Shown: piece after piece, positions 24,824 to 32,801 of the stretch | Numbering within the stretch: position 1 is the stretch's first letter | Layout: the number at the start of each line of letters is the position of its first letter | Source: Amycolatopsis solani | GTDB taxonomy: Bacteria > Actinomycetota > Actinomycetes > Mycobacteriales > Pseudonocardiaceae | Length of the DNA stretch: 64,000 nucleotides | Reading direction: 5' to 3' | NCBI RefSeq assembly: GCF_033441515.1 | Contig: NZ_JAWQJT010000002.1 | Span: 62,001-126,000 of the forward strand | The notes under the pieces: generated by a model | The model's input: the letters and a program-made list of their open reading frames with translations, nothing else | Told to the model about the DNA's origin: nothing | Databases searched by the model: none | Translations under genes and position numbers: made by a program

Positions 24824-26157
24824 GACGGCGAAGCCGACGTCTCGGCGGGACTCGCGTCCGGGGTGCGGCCCGACAGCTTCGAGGACGCCGTCTCCTTCAT
24901 GGTCGCGACCACGAGGAGGCCGACGAGGGCGGCGAAGATGATGTAGAACGCCGGTGCGATGGTGATCCCGGTCGTGGCGACCAGCCAGGTCGTCACGAGC
25001 GAGACGATCCCGGTGCCCAGCACGCCGCCGACGTTGAAGCCGAGGGACACGCCCGTGTAGCGCACGCGGGTCGGGAAGAACTCGGCGTACTGGGCGTAGA
25101 TGACGCCCTGCTGGACGCTGAACGGCACGTTCAGGACGAGCGCGGCGACGATGGCCAGCGGGAGCGATCCCTGCTGCATCAGCCAGAAACAGGGCACGGC
25201 CAGCACCACGAAGCCCGCCATGCCCGCGGTCAGGACGCGACGGCGGCCGAAGCGGTCGCTCAGCGAGCCCGACCACGGGATGAGCGCCAGCGGCATCAGG
25301 ACGATGAGGACGATCAGCCACAGGGCTCCGGTCAGGGGGTAGTGCAGCACCGCGGAGAGGTGGACCAGGAGGTAGACCGAGGCGATGCCGCCGGTGGTCT
25401 GCGTCGAGTAGGCGATGCCGACCAGGCGCAGGAGGCCGGCTTTGTGCTTGCGCAGCACTTCGGTGACCGGCGCCTTCGGCGGTGCCTGCTCCCGCACCAT
25501 CTGCAGGAAGAGCGGCGAATCCTCGACGCGCATCCGGTAGAGCACGGCCAGCACCAGCAGCGGCGCGGCGAGCAGGAAGGGGATGCGCCAGCCCCAGCTG
25601 CTCAGCTGCTGCGGCGAGGTGAAGGCGCTCAGCGTGCCCACCGACGCGGCGGCCGTGGCGAGGCCGAGGGAAATGCCGATGGCGGTGGCCGAGCCGAAGA
25701 AGCCGCGGCTGCGGGTGGGGGCCGACTCCGTGGACAGCGAGGCGGCACCGCCGATTTCGCCGCCGGCGGAGAGCCCCTGCAGGATGCGCAGCGCGGTCAG
25801 CAGGACGGGGGCCGCGATGCCCGCGCTGGCGTACGTCGGGAGCAGCCCGGTCAGCGTGGTGGCGATGCCCATCAGGGTCACGGTCGCCATCAGGACGGTC
25901 TTGCGGCCGCGGCGGTCGCCGAGCCTGCCGAAGATCAGCCCGCCGATCGGCCGGGCCAGGAAGCCGCTGGAGACGACGCCGAGCGTGCTGAGCACGCCGA
26001 GCAGCCCGTCCTGGCCGGGGAAGAACAGCGGGGCCAGCACCACGGCCAGGTAGCCGTAGATGGCGAAGTCGTAGTACTCGATGGCGGTCCCGACCGCGGC
26101 GGCCACACCCGCTCGTCTGGCCACTCGATCCTGATCGGGAAGCGATGGTGTCGGCAT
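24820..26157 (-). CDS. MFS transporter, metabolite:H+ symporter (MHS) type
   Basis: A 445-residue 12-segment importer. The start of TM1 (GTAIEYYDFAIYGYLAVVLAPLFFP) and the loop 2-3 motif GRLGDRRGRK mark the MHS subfamily, which takes up organic acids such as shikimate, ketoglutarate or aromatic acids. ILQGLSAGGEIGGAASLSTE and the second-half motif GSLSDRFGRRRVL agree. ATG 26157 has an AAAGGAG site. It is the first gene of the leftward unit, so it probably imports the acid degraded by the regulon. Confidence 0.9.
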   Translation of the reverse strand: MPTPSLPDQDRVARRAGVAAAVGTAIEYYDFAIYGYLAVVLAPLFFPGQDGLLGVLSTLGVVSSGFLARPIGGLIFGRLGDRRGRKTVLMATVTLMGIATTLTGLLPTYASAGIAAPVLLTALRILQGLSAGGEIGGAASLSTESAPTRSRGFFGSATAIGISLGLATAAASVGTLSAFTSPQQLSSWGWRIPFLLAAPLLVLAVLYRMRVEDSPLFLQMVREQAPPKAPVTEVLRKHKAGLLRLVGIAYSTQTTGGIASVYLLVHLSAVLHYPLTGALWLIVLIVLMPLALIPWSGSLSDRFGRRRVLTAGMAGFVVLAVPCFWLMQQGSLPLAIVAALVLNVPFSVQQGVIYAQYAEFFPTRVRYTGVSLGFNVGGVLGTGIVSLVTTWLVATTGITIAPAFYIIFAALVGLLVVATMKETASSKLSGRTPDASPAETSASPS

Positions 26158-26219
26158 CTGCGCTCCTTTGCGCTTTCGCGGATCGGCTGCCGCGGGGGTC
26201 GGCCCTTCGCGACGGGGTC

Positions 26220-26248
26220 ACCATAGATCTGAACTGAGGTCAGTTCAA
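26220..26248 (-). promoter_or_regulatory. Operator 1 inside the leftward MFS promoter
   Basis: TGAACTGAGGTCAGTTCA (26230-26247) is an inverted repeat with 8-bp perfect arms. Aligned to the regulon consensus it reads AACTGAG-GTCAG-TTCAAGT (26232-26250). On the minus strand, TTGAAC (26243-26248) and TATGGT (26220-26225) are spaced by exactly 17 bp and would be the -35 and -10 boxes. The operator fills the spacer, so a bound repressor would exclude polymerase. Confidence 0.72.
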
Positions 26249-26255
26249 GTAGGAG

Positions 26256-26305
26256 TTGACGCCGCCGCAGGAGCCGTGTCAAGGTGACCTGAAGTCAGTT
26301 CAGTT
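26256..26305 (+). promoter_or_regulatory. Operator 2 and promoter of the rightward operon
   Basis: ACCTGAA-GTCAG-TTCAGTT (26287-26305) is the second copy of the 19-bp site; as an 18-mer it differs from operator 1 by one arm base. TTGACG at 26256 with CAAGGT about 18 bp later is a candidate promoter whose start point would lie in the operator. The ribosome site GGGAGG (26307-26312) follows directly, then ATG 26317. Confidence 0.7.
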
Positions 26306-26316
26306 TGGGAGGATTC

Positions 26317-27105
26317 ATGGCAGTCGAGGACGACATCCAGTTCGAGCGCGACGGGAACATCGCGCGCATCTGGTTCAACCGGCCGCACAAGCGCAACTGC
26401 ATCACCGTCCCGATGCTCCACCGCCTGGACGAGATCATCACCGAGATCGAAGCCGACGCGGAGCTGCGCGTCGTGGTCGTGCGAGGGCGCGAGAACACCT
26501 TCTCGTCGGGGTTCGACCTCGACAGCCTGCAGGCGGACTTCATCGGCACGAGCACGGCGATGGACGTCGCGGTCGTCTCGGCGAAGGTCTGCGACCGGCT
26601 CTACAACATGTCCAAGCCGTCCGTGGCGGTGCTCGAGGGGTACGTCACCGCGGGCGGGTTCGAGGTCATGATCTCGTGCGACTTCGCGATCGCCGACGAG
26701 ACGGCGAAGATCGGCGACTTCCACATCCGCCGCGCGCTGTTCGGCGGCGCGGGACCGATCTACCGGCTCCCGCGGATGCTCGGCATCCGCAAGACGAAGG
26801 AGCTCATGCTCACCGGCAAGCTCCTCTCCGGCAAGGAAGCCGACGACTTCGACCTGGTCAACGCCAGCGCGCCGGCCGCGGAACTGGACGCGACGGTGGA
26901 CGAGTTCATCAGCCACCTCACCGACAAGAGCCCGTTCCAGCTCAAGCTGACCAAGATGGCCGTCGACCGCGGGCTCGACGCCGACATCGCCTCGCTGATG
27001 GTCCTCGAGCACCTCGCCGTCGGGGTCACGCTGAACTCGGAGGACGCCGCCGAAGGGGTCGCCGCCTTCCTGGAGAAGCGCGAACCCAAGTGGACCGGCC
27101 GCTGA
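26317..27105 (+). CDS. Enoyl-CoA hydratase/isomerase family protein
   Basis: A 262-residue crotonase-fold protein, first gene of the rightward operon. The oxyanion-hole segments are FSSGFD (62-67) and GYVTAGGFE (108-116). Glu116 matches one of the two crotonase catalytic glutamates. The second, usually in a QPEI-like segment, is replaced here by GDFHIRRAL. So it may be a hydratase of unusual substrate, an isomerase or a C-C hydrolase rather than a standard beta-oxidation hydratase. ATG 26317 with GGGAGG is the start. Confidence 0.82.
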   Translation: MAVEDDIQFERDGNIARIWFNRPHKRNCITVPMLHRLDEIITEIEADAELRVVVVRGRENTFSSGFDLDSLQADFIGTSTAMDVAVVSAKVCDRLYNMSKPSVAVLEGYVTAGGFEVMISCDFAIADETAKIGDFHIRRALFGGAGPIYRLPRMLGIRKTKELMLTGKLLSGKEADDFDLVNASAPAAELDATVDEFISHLTDKSPFQLKLTKMAVDRGLDADIASLMVLEHLAVGVTLNSEDAAEGVAAFLEKREPKWTGR

Positions 27106-27124
27106 CCGACCCGGAGAACACGTG

Positions 27125-28132
27125 ATGAGCACATCGAACGGGGAAACGGACGCCGACCCGCGGCTCGGCGCCCGCGTGCGCACGGCGCTCGGCCTCGAGT
27201 CCGGGCCGTTGACGGTGCTGGAAGGCGGTCGCTCCGGGCTGACCTACGCCCTCCGGGGCCCGGAAGCCGGGTACGTCGTCAAGGCGGTCCCGCCGGGCCG
27301 GCGGGCCACCGGGCGCCATGACGTGCTGCGCCAGGCCGTGATCCTCGACGCCGTGGCGGGGACGGGCGTCCCCGTCCCCGCCGTGCGGGCCGTGGACGAG
27401 GAACAACCGGCGTGGTTCGCGATGGACCTCGCCGCCGGGGAGGCCGTGGAGCCGGTGCTTGAACCGGACCGGGCGATCGACCCGCCGACGGCCCGGGCGC
27501 GGATGCTCACCGCCGCCCGCATCCTGGGTGAACTCCACTCGGTTCCGCTGGGGGCGATCGAGCGTTCGGTGGCCGCGAGCCGGCCGGTCCCCGAGGTGAC
27601 GACGCTCGAAGCGGAGATCGGGAAGTGGGCGCGGACGATGGACGCCGTGCCCGAAGATCTCCGTCCGCAAGGGACCGAGCTGATCGCCGAACTGGCCGCC
27701 GACATCCCGGCGGCGGTGGAGCCGGTGCTGGTGCACGGGGACTTCCGCCTCGGCAACGTGCTGTTCGACGGGCTCGTGCCCACCGCGCTGATCGACTGGG
27801 AGATCTGGAGCGTCGGCGACCCGCGGGTCGATCTCGGCTGGTTCGGGGTCTTCACCGACGGAACGTTGTTCCCGGGGGCCGGGCACGCGGTCGACGGTCT
27901 TCCCGCCGAAGCCGAGCTGGCGGACACCTACCGCGAAGCCCGTGGCCGGGGAAGCGGGCCGACGGCGTGGTTCGCTGCCTTGAGCCGGATGAAGATGGCC
28001 GCGATCATGGGCCACAACCTCGTCCGCCACCGCCGCGGGGCGCACCACGACCCGGTCCAGGAACAGCTGCCGCCGAGCATCGCCAAGATGATTGCGGACG
28101 CTCGCGCGCTGCTGGCCGGGGAGCCGCGATGA
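27125..28132 (+). CDS. APH/choline-kinase-fold phosphotransferase (ACAD10-like)
   Basis: A 335-residue protein-kinase-like-fold phosphotransferase. The Brenner motif is VLVHGDFRLGNVLF, and the metal-binding Asp is in LIDWEIWSVGDPRVDLGW. An ATP-binding beta-hairpin and Lys (YVVKAVPPG) lie near the start. It resembles the kinase-like domain attached to mammalian ACAD10/ACAD11, proteins that handle hydroxy-acyl-CoAs by phosphorylation before dehydrogenase action. Its position among acyl-CoA dehydrogenases supports a similar role: phosphorylating a hydroxy-acyl intermediate to allow dehydration. That role is inference. It is not an antibiotic-resistance gene by context. GTG 27122 is an alternative start. 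Confidence 0.8.
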   Translation: MSTSNGETDADPRLGARVRTALGLESGPLTVLEGGRSGLTYALRGPEAGYVVKAVPPGRRATGRHDVLRQAVILDAVAGTGVPVPAVRAVDEEQPAWFAMDLAAGEAVEPVLEPDRAIDPPTARARMLTAARILGELHSVPLGAIERSVAASRPVPEVTTLEAEIGKWARTMDAVPEDLRPQGTELIAELAADIPAAVEPVLVHGDFRLGNVLFDGLVPTALIDWEIWSVGDPRVDLGWFGVFTDGTLFPGAGHAVDGLPAEAELADTYREARGRGSGPTAWFAALSRMKMAAIMGHNLVRHRRGAHHDPVQEQLPPSIAKMIADARALLAGEPR

Positions 28133-28878
28133 AGGTCCCGGCTCCCGGCGAGCTCTTCGACCTGACCGGCCGCACCGCGATCGTGACGGGCGCGTCCTCC
28201 GGGCTGGGCGAGCGTTTCGCCCGCGTGCTCGCCGCGGCGGGGGCGACGGTGTGGGCGTCCGCGCGCCGCCAGGAACGGCTCGAGCGGCTCGCCGCCGAAG
28301 TGCCCGGCATCCGGCCGGCGCCGTGCGACGTCGCGCTCGCGACCGACCGCGCGGCGCTGGTCGAGCGAGTCGGCCCGGTCGACATCCTGGTCAACAACGC
28401 GGGCACCAGCAGCAAAGCGCGTCCGCACGAGGAGACCTCCGAGGCGTTCGCCGACGTGCTCGGCACGAACCTGGTCGCGCCGTTCCACCTCGCCCAGCTC
28501 GTCGCCGCCGCGGGCCGGCCGGTGTCGATCGTCAACGTGAGTTCGATCGTCGGCGTCGTCTCGACGGCCCCGCGCGGCGGAGCGAGCTACGCGGCGGGAA
28601 AGGCCGGGCTGATCGGCTTGACGCGCCAGCTCGCCGGGCACTGGGGCCGGACCGGAGTCCGGGTCAACGCCTTGGCCCCGGGCTGGTTCCGCACGGAGAT
28701 GAACGACGCGATGTTCGACGACGAGGCGTCCGTGCGCTGGATCGAGCGCAACACGATGGTGCGCCGCGCGGGCGAGCCGAACGAGCTGGACGGCGCGCTG
28801 CTGTTCCTCGCCTCGGCGGCATCCACGTACTGCACCGGCCAGGTGCTGGCCGTCGACGGAGGGTGGACCGCACGATGA
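28129..28878 (+). CDS. SDR family oxidoreductase
   Basis: A 249-residue SDR: TGASSGLG, NNAG, Ser in NVSSIVG, YAAGK and a terminal VDGGWTAR. The Arg pair in ASARRQER suggests NADP(H). The ATG overlaps the phosphotransferase stop (ATGA) and its own stop overlaps the acyl-CoA dehydrogenase start. It presumably oxidises or reduces a hydroxy/keto-acyl-CoA intermediate. Confidence 0.87.
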   Translation: MKVPAPGELFDLTGRTAIVTGASSGLGERFARVLAAAGATVWASARRQERLERLAAEVPGIRPAPCDVALATDRAALVERVGPVDILVNNAGTSSKARPHEETSEAFADVLGTNLVAPFHLAQLVAAAGRPVSIVNVSSIVGVVSTAPRGGASYAAGKAGLIGLTRQLAGHWGRTGVRVNALAPGWFRTEMNDAMFDDEASVRWIERNTMVRRAGEPNELDGALLFLASAASTYCTGQVLAVDGGWTAR

Positions 28879-30092
28879 ACGGGGTACCGGCCGCATTCAC
28901 CGAGGACGCCCGCACGTGGCTGGCCGAGCGGCTGCCCCGGCGGGACGGCGCGCCACGCCGGTCGGTCGCGGTGTTCCACGACCTTCCCCACGACGACGAA
29001 CGCGCCCTCATCGAGCGCCTCCAGGCCTGGCAGCGCACGAAGTTCGACGCCGGCTACGGCGCCCTGTCGTGGCCGGTGGAAGCCGGGGGAGCCGGGCTGA
29101 CGCCGCTGCACGAAGAAGCGTTCGCGGAGGTGGAGCGGGAGTTCGCGACGCCGGGGCAGCACGAGCTGACCTCGGTGAGCACCGCGCTGATCGCACCCAC
29201 CGTGCAGCTTTTCGGTACCGCGGAACAGAAGGAACGGCTCGTCCGGCCGCTGCTGCGCGGCGACGCGCTGGCGTGCCAGCTGTTCTCCGAACCCTCCGCC
29301 GGGTCGGACCTCGCGGGACTGGGGACCCGCGCGGTCCGCGAAGGCGACGAGTGGGTCGTCACCGGCCAGAAGGTCTGGAGCTCGGGCGCTCAGTTCGCCG
29401 GGTGGGGAGAACTGATCACCCGCACCGACCCCGACGTGCCGAAACACCGCGGCATGACGGCGTTCCTCCTGCCGATGGACTCGCCGGGCGTCGAAGTGCG
29501 GCCGCTGCGGCAGATGTCGGGTGGTTCGTCGTTCTGCGAAGTCTTCCTCGACGAGGTGCGGATCCCCGACACCCTGCGCCTCGGCGACGTCGGCGGTGGC
29601 TGGGCGGTCACGCTCGCGACCCTGGGTTTCGAGCGCGGCCACTCGGGGGCCACCGCGGACGTCGGCGGCGGGTTCGCCGAGCTGCTCGACGACGCCCGCC
29701 GGCTCGGCCGGGTGCACAACCCGGAGGTCCGCCGGCTGCTGGCGGAGGTGTGGGCGGCCGAGCAGGTGGCCGCGGTGTCCGCCCAGCGCGACCGCGAGTC
29801 GCGCCAGGCCGGCCGGGAACCGGGCCCGCTCGGCTCGCTGCGGAAACTGGCCTGGGCCCAGCGGCTCAAGCTGGTCTCCGAGGCCGCGGCGGCGATCCTG
29901 GGACCGCGGCTCGTCGCCGACTTCGGCGACGGCAGCTACCGCTGGACCGAGCACGTGCTCGGCGCACCCGGCTACCGCATCGCCGGCGGCTCGGACGAAG
30001 TCCAGCGCACGATCATCGCGGAGCGCCTGCTGGGCCTGCCGCCGGAACCGCGCGCCGATCGCGGCGTCGCGTGGAAGGACGTCCCGAAATGA
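28875..30092 (+). CDS. Acyl-CoA dehydrogenase (first of three)
   Basis: A 405-residue FAD-dependent acyl-CoA dehydrogenase. LFSEPSAGSDLAGL and VVTGQKVWSSGA are the flavin- and substrate-binding motifs; the C-terminus carries GYRIAGGSDEVQRTIIAERLLGLP, the canonical FAD/tetramer contact. The N-terminal half is of the FadE17/FadE6-like type, often active on bulky or steroid-like side chains. It overlaps the upstream SDR (ATGA). Its final codons (GVAWKDVPK) and the overlapped start of the next SDR have been copied three more times downstream. Confidence 0.9.
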   Translation: MNGVPAAFTEDARTWLAERLPRRDGAPRRSVAVFHDLPHDDERALIERLQAWQRTKFDAGYGALSWPVEAGGAGLTPLHEEAFAEVEREFATPGQHELTSVSTALIAPTVQLFGTAEQKERLVRPLLRGDALACQLFSEPSAGSDLAGLGTRAVREGDEWVVTGQKVWSSGAQFAGWGELITRTDPDVPKHRGMTAFLLPMDSPGVEVRPLRQMSGGSSFCEVFLDEVRIPDTLRLGDVGGGWAVTLATLGFERGHSGATADVGGGFAELLDDARRLGRVHNPEVRRLLAEVWAAEQVAAVSAQRDRESRQAGREPGPLGSLRKLAWAQRLKLVSEAAAAILGPRLVADFGDGSYRWTEHVLGAPGYRIAGGSDEVQRTIIAERLLGLPPEPRADRGVAWKDVPK

Positions 30093-30525
30093 GCACCAGT
30101 ACGAGGGGGGCCGTCGCGCGGGTGCGCGAATGCGGCCGGCCGCTTGAGGGTCGGATCGCGTTGGTCACCGTTGGGTCGCGCGGTGATTGTGGCGTCGCGT
30201 GGAAGGACATCCCGAAATGACCACCAGTACGAGGCAAGTCGTTGCGCGGGTGCGCGAATTCGGCCGGCCGCTCGCGGGTCTGACTGCGCTGGTCGCCGTT
30301 GGGTCGCGCGCCGATCGCTGCGTCGCCTGGGAAGGACGTCCCGAAATGAGCACCAGTACGAGGGAAGTCGTCGCGCGGGTGCGTGAATGCGGCCTGCCGC
30401 CGGAACCGCGCGCCGATCGTGGCGTCGCGTGGAAGGACGTCCCGAAATGAGCACCAGCACGAGGGAGGCCGTCGCGCGGGTGCGCGAGAACGGCCGGCCG
30501 CTCGCGGGCCGGACCGCGTTAATCA
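30056..30525 (+). repeat. Fourfold tandem repeat of an ACAD-stop/SDR-start junction
   Basis: The block GGAAGGAC-GTCCCGAAATGA-GCACCAG occurs at 30073, 30201, 30330 and 30431 (spacing 128, 129 and 101 bp). Each unit joins the last codons of the dehydrogenase to the first ~30 codons of the next SDR. Units 1-3 have degenerate SDR heads, and the fourth opens the real SDR at 30447. Two ghost reading frames, 30089-30220 (43 codons) and 30217-30450 (77 codons), keep the ATGA overlap at every step, so ribosomes could still pass from the dehydrogenase to the true SDR. The third-to-fourth step rejoins at GLPPEPRADRG, which is dehydrogenase sequence. Confidence 0.92.
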
Positions 30526-31244
30526 CCGGGGGGTCGCGTGGCCTCGGCCGGGAGATCGCCATCGCCTTCGCCGCGGCCGGGGCCGACGTCGCCGTGGTGT
30601 CGCGCAAGCGGGACAACTGCGTCGCGCTGGCCGGCGAGCTCGCCGAAGCGACCGGGCGGAAGATCACCGCGCACGCCGCGCACGTCGGGGACTGGGACCG
30701 GCTCGGTGGGCTGCTCGACGAGGTCGAAGCCGGGCTGGGGCCGGTCGACGTCCTGGTCAACAACGCCGGGATCGCGCCGCTCTACCCGAGCCTGGCCGAG
30801 GTCGGCGAAGACTTGTTCGACAAGGTGGTCGCCGTCAACTTCAAGGGCCCCTTCCGCTTGCTGGCCCTCGCGGGCGCGCGGATGGCCGAACGCGGGGGCG
30901 GGGTGATGCTGAACATCTCCTCGATGGCCACCGGCCGCCCGACGGCGCACGACCTGCCCTACGCCGCCGCGAAGGCCGCGCTCAACACGCTGACGGCCGG
31001 GTTCGCCCAGGAATACGGGCCGTCGGTCCGGGTCAACACCATCGTCGCCGGTCCGTTCCGCACCGACATCAGCAAGTCCTGGGACATGGCCGCGGTCGGC
31101 GAAATGGCCAAGACCTGGCCCTCACGCCGGGTCGGGCGGCCGGAAGAGATCGTCGGCGCGGCCCTGTACCTGTGCGGACCGCACGCGAGCTACACCACCG
31201 GCTCGCTGCTGACCGTCGACGGCGGAAGGCTGGCCGCGCCGTGA
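30447..31244 (+). CDS. SDR family oxidoreductase
   Basis: A 265-residue SDR. An ~25-residue lead (MSTSTREAVARVRENGRPLAGR) precedes TGGSRGLG; further motifs are NNAG, Ser in NISSMATG, YAAAK and TVDGGRLAAP. ATG 30447 is the last of four repeated start sites, and only this one continues into a full protein. The neighbouring OB-fold/thiolase pair suggests oxidation of a hydroxyacyl-CoA to the keto thiolysis substrate. Confidence 0.88.
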   Translation: MSTSTREAVARVRENGRPLAGRTALITGGSRGLGREIAIAFAAAGADVAVVSRKRDNCVALAGELAEATGRKITAHAAHVGDWDRLGGLLDEVEAGLGPVDVLVNNAGIAPLYPSLAEVGEDLFDKVVAVNFKGPFRLLALAGARMAERGGGVMLNISSMATGRPTAHDLPYAAAKAALNTLTAGFAQEYGPSVRVNTIVAGPFRTDISKSWDMAAVGEMAKTWPSRRVGRPEEIVGAALYLCGPHASYTTGSLLTVDGGRLAAP

Positions 31245-31654
31245 ACCTCGTCGACGACACCCTCGTGCTCGACACCCCCGACGGACCCGCGCTGCGGGGG
31301 AGCGAGTGCCGGGACTGCGGGGCCCACACGTTCCCCCGGCAGGACGGCTGTCCCCGGTGCACCGGATCCGCGATGCGCGAGGTCGCGCTGGCGCGCCGGG
31401 GCACGCTCTGGTCGTGGACCGTCCAGGGGTTCCGCCCGAAACCGCCGTACACCGGGTCCGCGGCGTACGAGCCCTACGGCGTCGGCTACATCGCGCTGCC
31501 GGGGCAGCTGATCGTCGAGGCCCGGCTGGCCGAGGCCGACCCCGCCAAGCTCGAAATCGGAACCGAGGTGGAGCTGATGTTCGTGCCGTTCCGCGACGAC
31601 GCCGAGGGGCGTCCGGTCTACACCGTCGGCTTCGTGGCGGTCGATCATGCCTGA
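31241..31654 (+). CDS. DUF35 OB-fold, zinc-ribbon acyl-CoA-associated protein
   Basis: A 137-residue Zn-ribbon/OB-fold (DUF35) protein. The ribbon has two Cys pairs, CRDC and CPRC, at about 23-26 and 37-40, followed by an OB fold with GTLWSWTVQGFRPKPPY. Such proteins form a complex with a SCP2-type thiolase or aldolase and are needed for its activity. The thiolase is encoded immediately downstream, overlapping by 8 bp. GTG 31241 overlaps the SDR stop. Confidence 0.9.
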   Translation: MNLVDDTLVLDTPDGPALRGSECRDCGAHTFPRQDGCPRCTGSAMREVALARRGTLWSWTVQGFRPKPPYTGSAAYEPYGVGYIALPGQLIVEARLAEADPAKLEIGTEVELMFVPFRDDAEGRPVYTVGFVAVDHA

Positions 31655-32792
31655 GGTCGCGATCGTCGGGATCGGCATGCACCGGTTCGGCCGCACGGAC
31701 GGCGTGTCCGGCCGGGCCCAGGCCGTGCACGCGGCGCGCGAGGCGTTGCGCGACGCGGGCTTGAAGTTCTCCGACATGCAGTTCGGGTTCGGCGGCTCGC
31801 ACTCCGCGGGCGGCGCGGACACCCTCGTGTCCGAGCTCGGCCTCACCGGACTGCCCTTCATCAACGTGGCCAACGGGTGCGCGACCGGCGGCAGCGCGCT
31901 GATCGCCGCCGACGCCGCCATCCGGTCCGGGCAGCACGACGTCGGCATCGTGATCGGTTTCGACAAGCACCCCCGCGGTGCCTTCGCCACCGACCCGGCG
32001 GAGCACGGGATCGGGTCCTGGTACGGCGAAACCGGCCTGATGGTGACGACCCAGTTCTTCGGGATGAAGATCCAGCGCTACCTGCACGACCACGCCATCG
32101 ACCCGGCCGTGCTGGCGTTGGTCGCCGAGAAGTCCTTCCGCAACGGTGCCCGCAACCCGATGGCGTGGCGCCGCAAAGAAATGAGTGCCGGCGAGATCGC
32201 CGCCGCGCCGATGATCTCGCACCCGCTGACGCAGTACATGTACTGCTCACCCGGGGAAGGCGCGGTGGCGCTCGTGCTCTGCCGCGCGGACCGGGCCCGG
32301 AGCCACACCGGCCGCCCGGTGTTCCTGGCCGCCGCCGAGTTCCGCAGCCGGCGCTACGGCTCGTTCGAGGTCTTCGCCCCGTGGATCGCTTCGGAGCGGG
32401 CCCCGTCACCGACCGTCGAAGCCTCGGCGGCGGCGTTCGAGAGCGCCGGGATCGCCCCGTCCGAAGTGGACATCGCGCAGATCCAGGACACCGAGGCCGG
32501 CGCGGAGCTGATGCACCTCGCCGAAACCGGGCTGTGCGCCGACGGCGAGCAGGAAGCCCTGATCAAGGCCGGGGCCACCGAGATCGGCGGCCGGCTGCCG
32601 GTCAACACCGACGGCGGGTGCATCGCCAACGGCGAGCCCATCGGCGCCTCCGGCCTGCGGCAGGTCTACGAAAACGTGCTCCAGCTGCGCGGCGACGCGG
32701 GGGAGCACCAGGTCCCGGGCCGCCCGCGTGCCGGGTTCACCCACGTCTACGGCGCACCGGGCATTTCCGCCTGCACGGTGCTGACGCGTTAG
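31647..32792 (+). CDS. SCP2/lipid-transfer-type thiolase
   Basis: A 381-residue thiolase-fold enzyme of the SCP-x/lipid-transfer group. The nucleophile Cys78 lies in VANGCATGG. The C-terminal half has NTDGGCIANGEPIGASG and VYGAPGISACTVL. Family members, paired with a DUF35 protein as here, act as thiolases or retro-aldol lyases on side-chain acyl-CoAs of steroids and other bulky acids. Likely role: carbon-carbon cleavage that releases a short acyl-CoA. The next gene begins 9 bp later, with AGGAG overlapping this stop. Confidence 0.88.
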   Translation: MPEVAIVGIGMHRFGRTDGVSGRAQAVHAAREALRDAGLKFSDMQFGFGGSHSAGGADTLVSELGLTGLPFINVANGCATGGSALIAADAAIRSGQHDVGIVIGFDKHPRGAFATDPAEHGIGSWYGETGLMVTTQFFGMKIQRYLHDHAIDPAVLALVAEKSFRNGARNPMAWRRKEMSAGEIAAAPMISHPLTQYMYCSPGEGAVALVLCRADRARSHTGRPVFLAAAEFRSRRYGSFEVFAPWIASERAPSPTVEASAAAFESAGIAPSEVDIAQIQDTEAGAELMHLAETGLCADGEQEALIKAGATEIGGRLPVNTDGGCIANGEPIGASGLRQVYENVLQLRGDAGEHQVPGRPRAGFTHVYGAPGISACTVLTR

Positions 32793-32801
32793 GAGCGCCC
32801 C

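Noticed and set aside
27125..28132. Aminoglycoside resistance gene
   Set aside because: It has the APH fold, but its place inside an acyl-CoA dehydrogenase operon and its likeness to ACAD10-type kinases argue for metabolism.
30089..30450. Two small genes between the dehydrogenase and the SDR
   Set aside because: They are chimeric copies of flanking gene ends, so I describe them as repeats; translation is possible but function is not supported.
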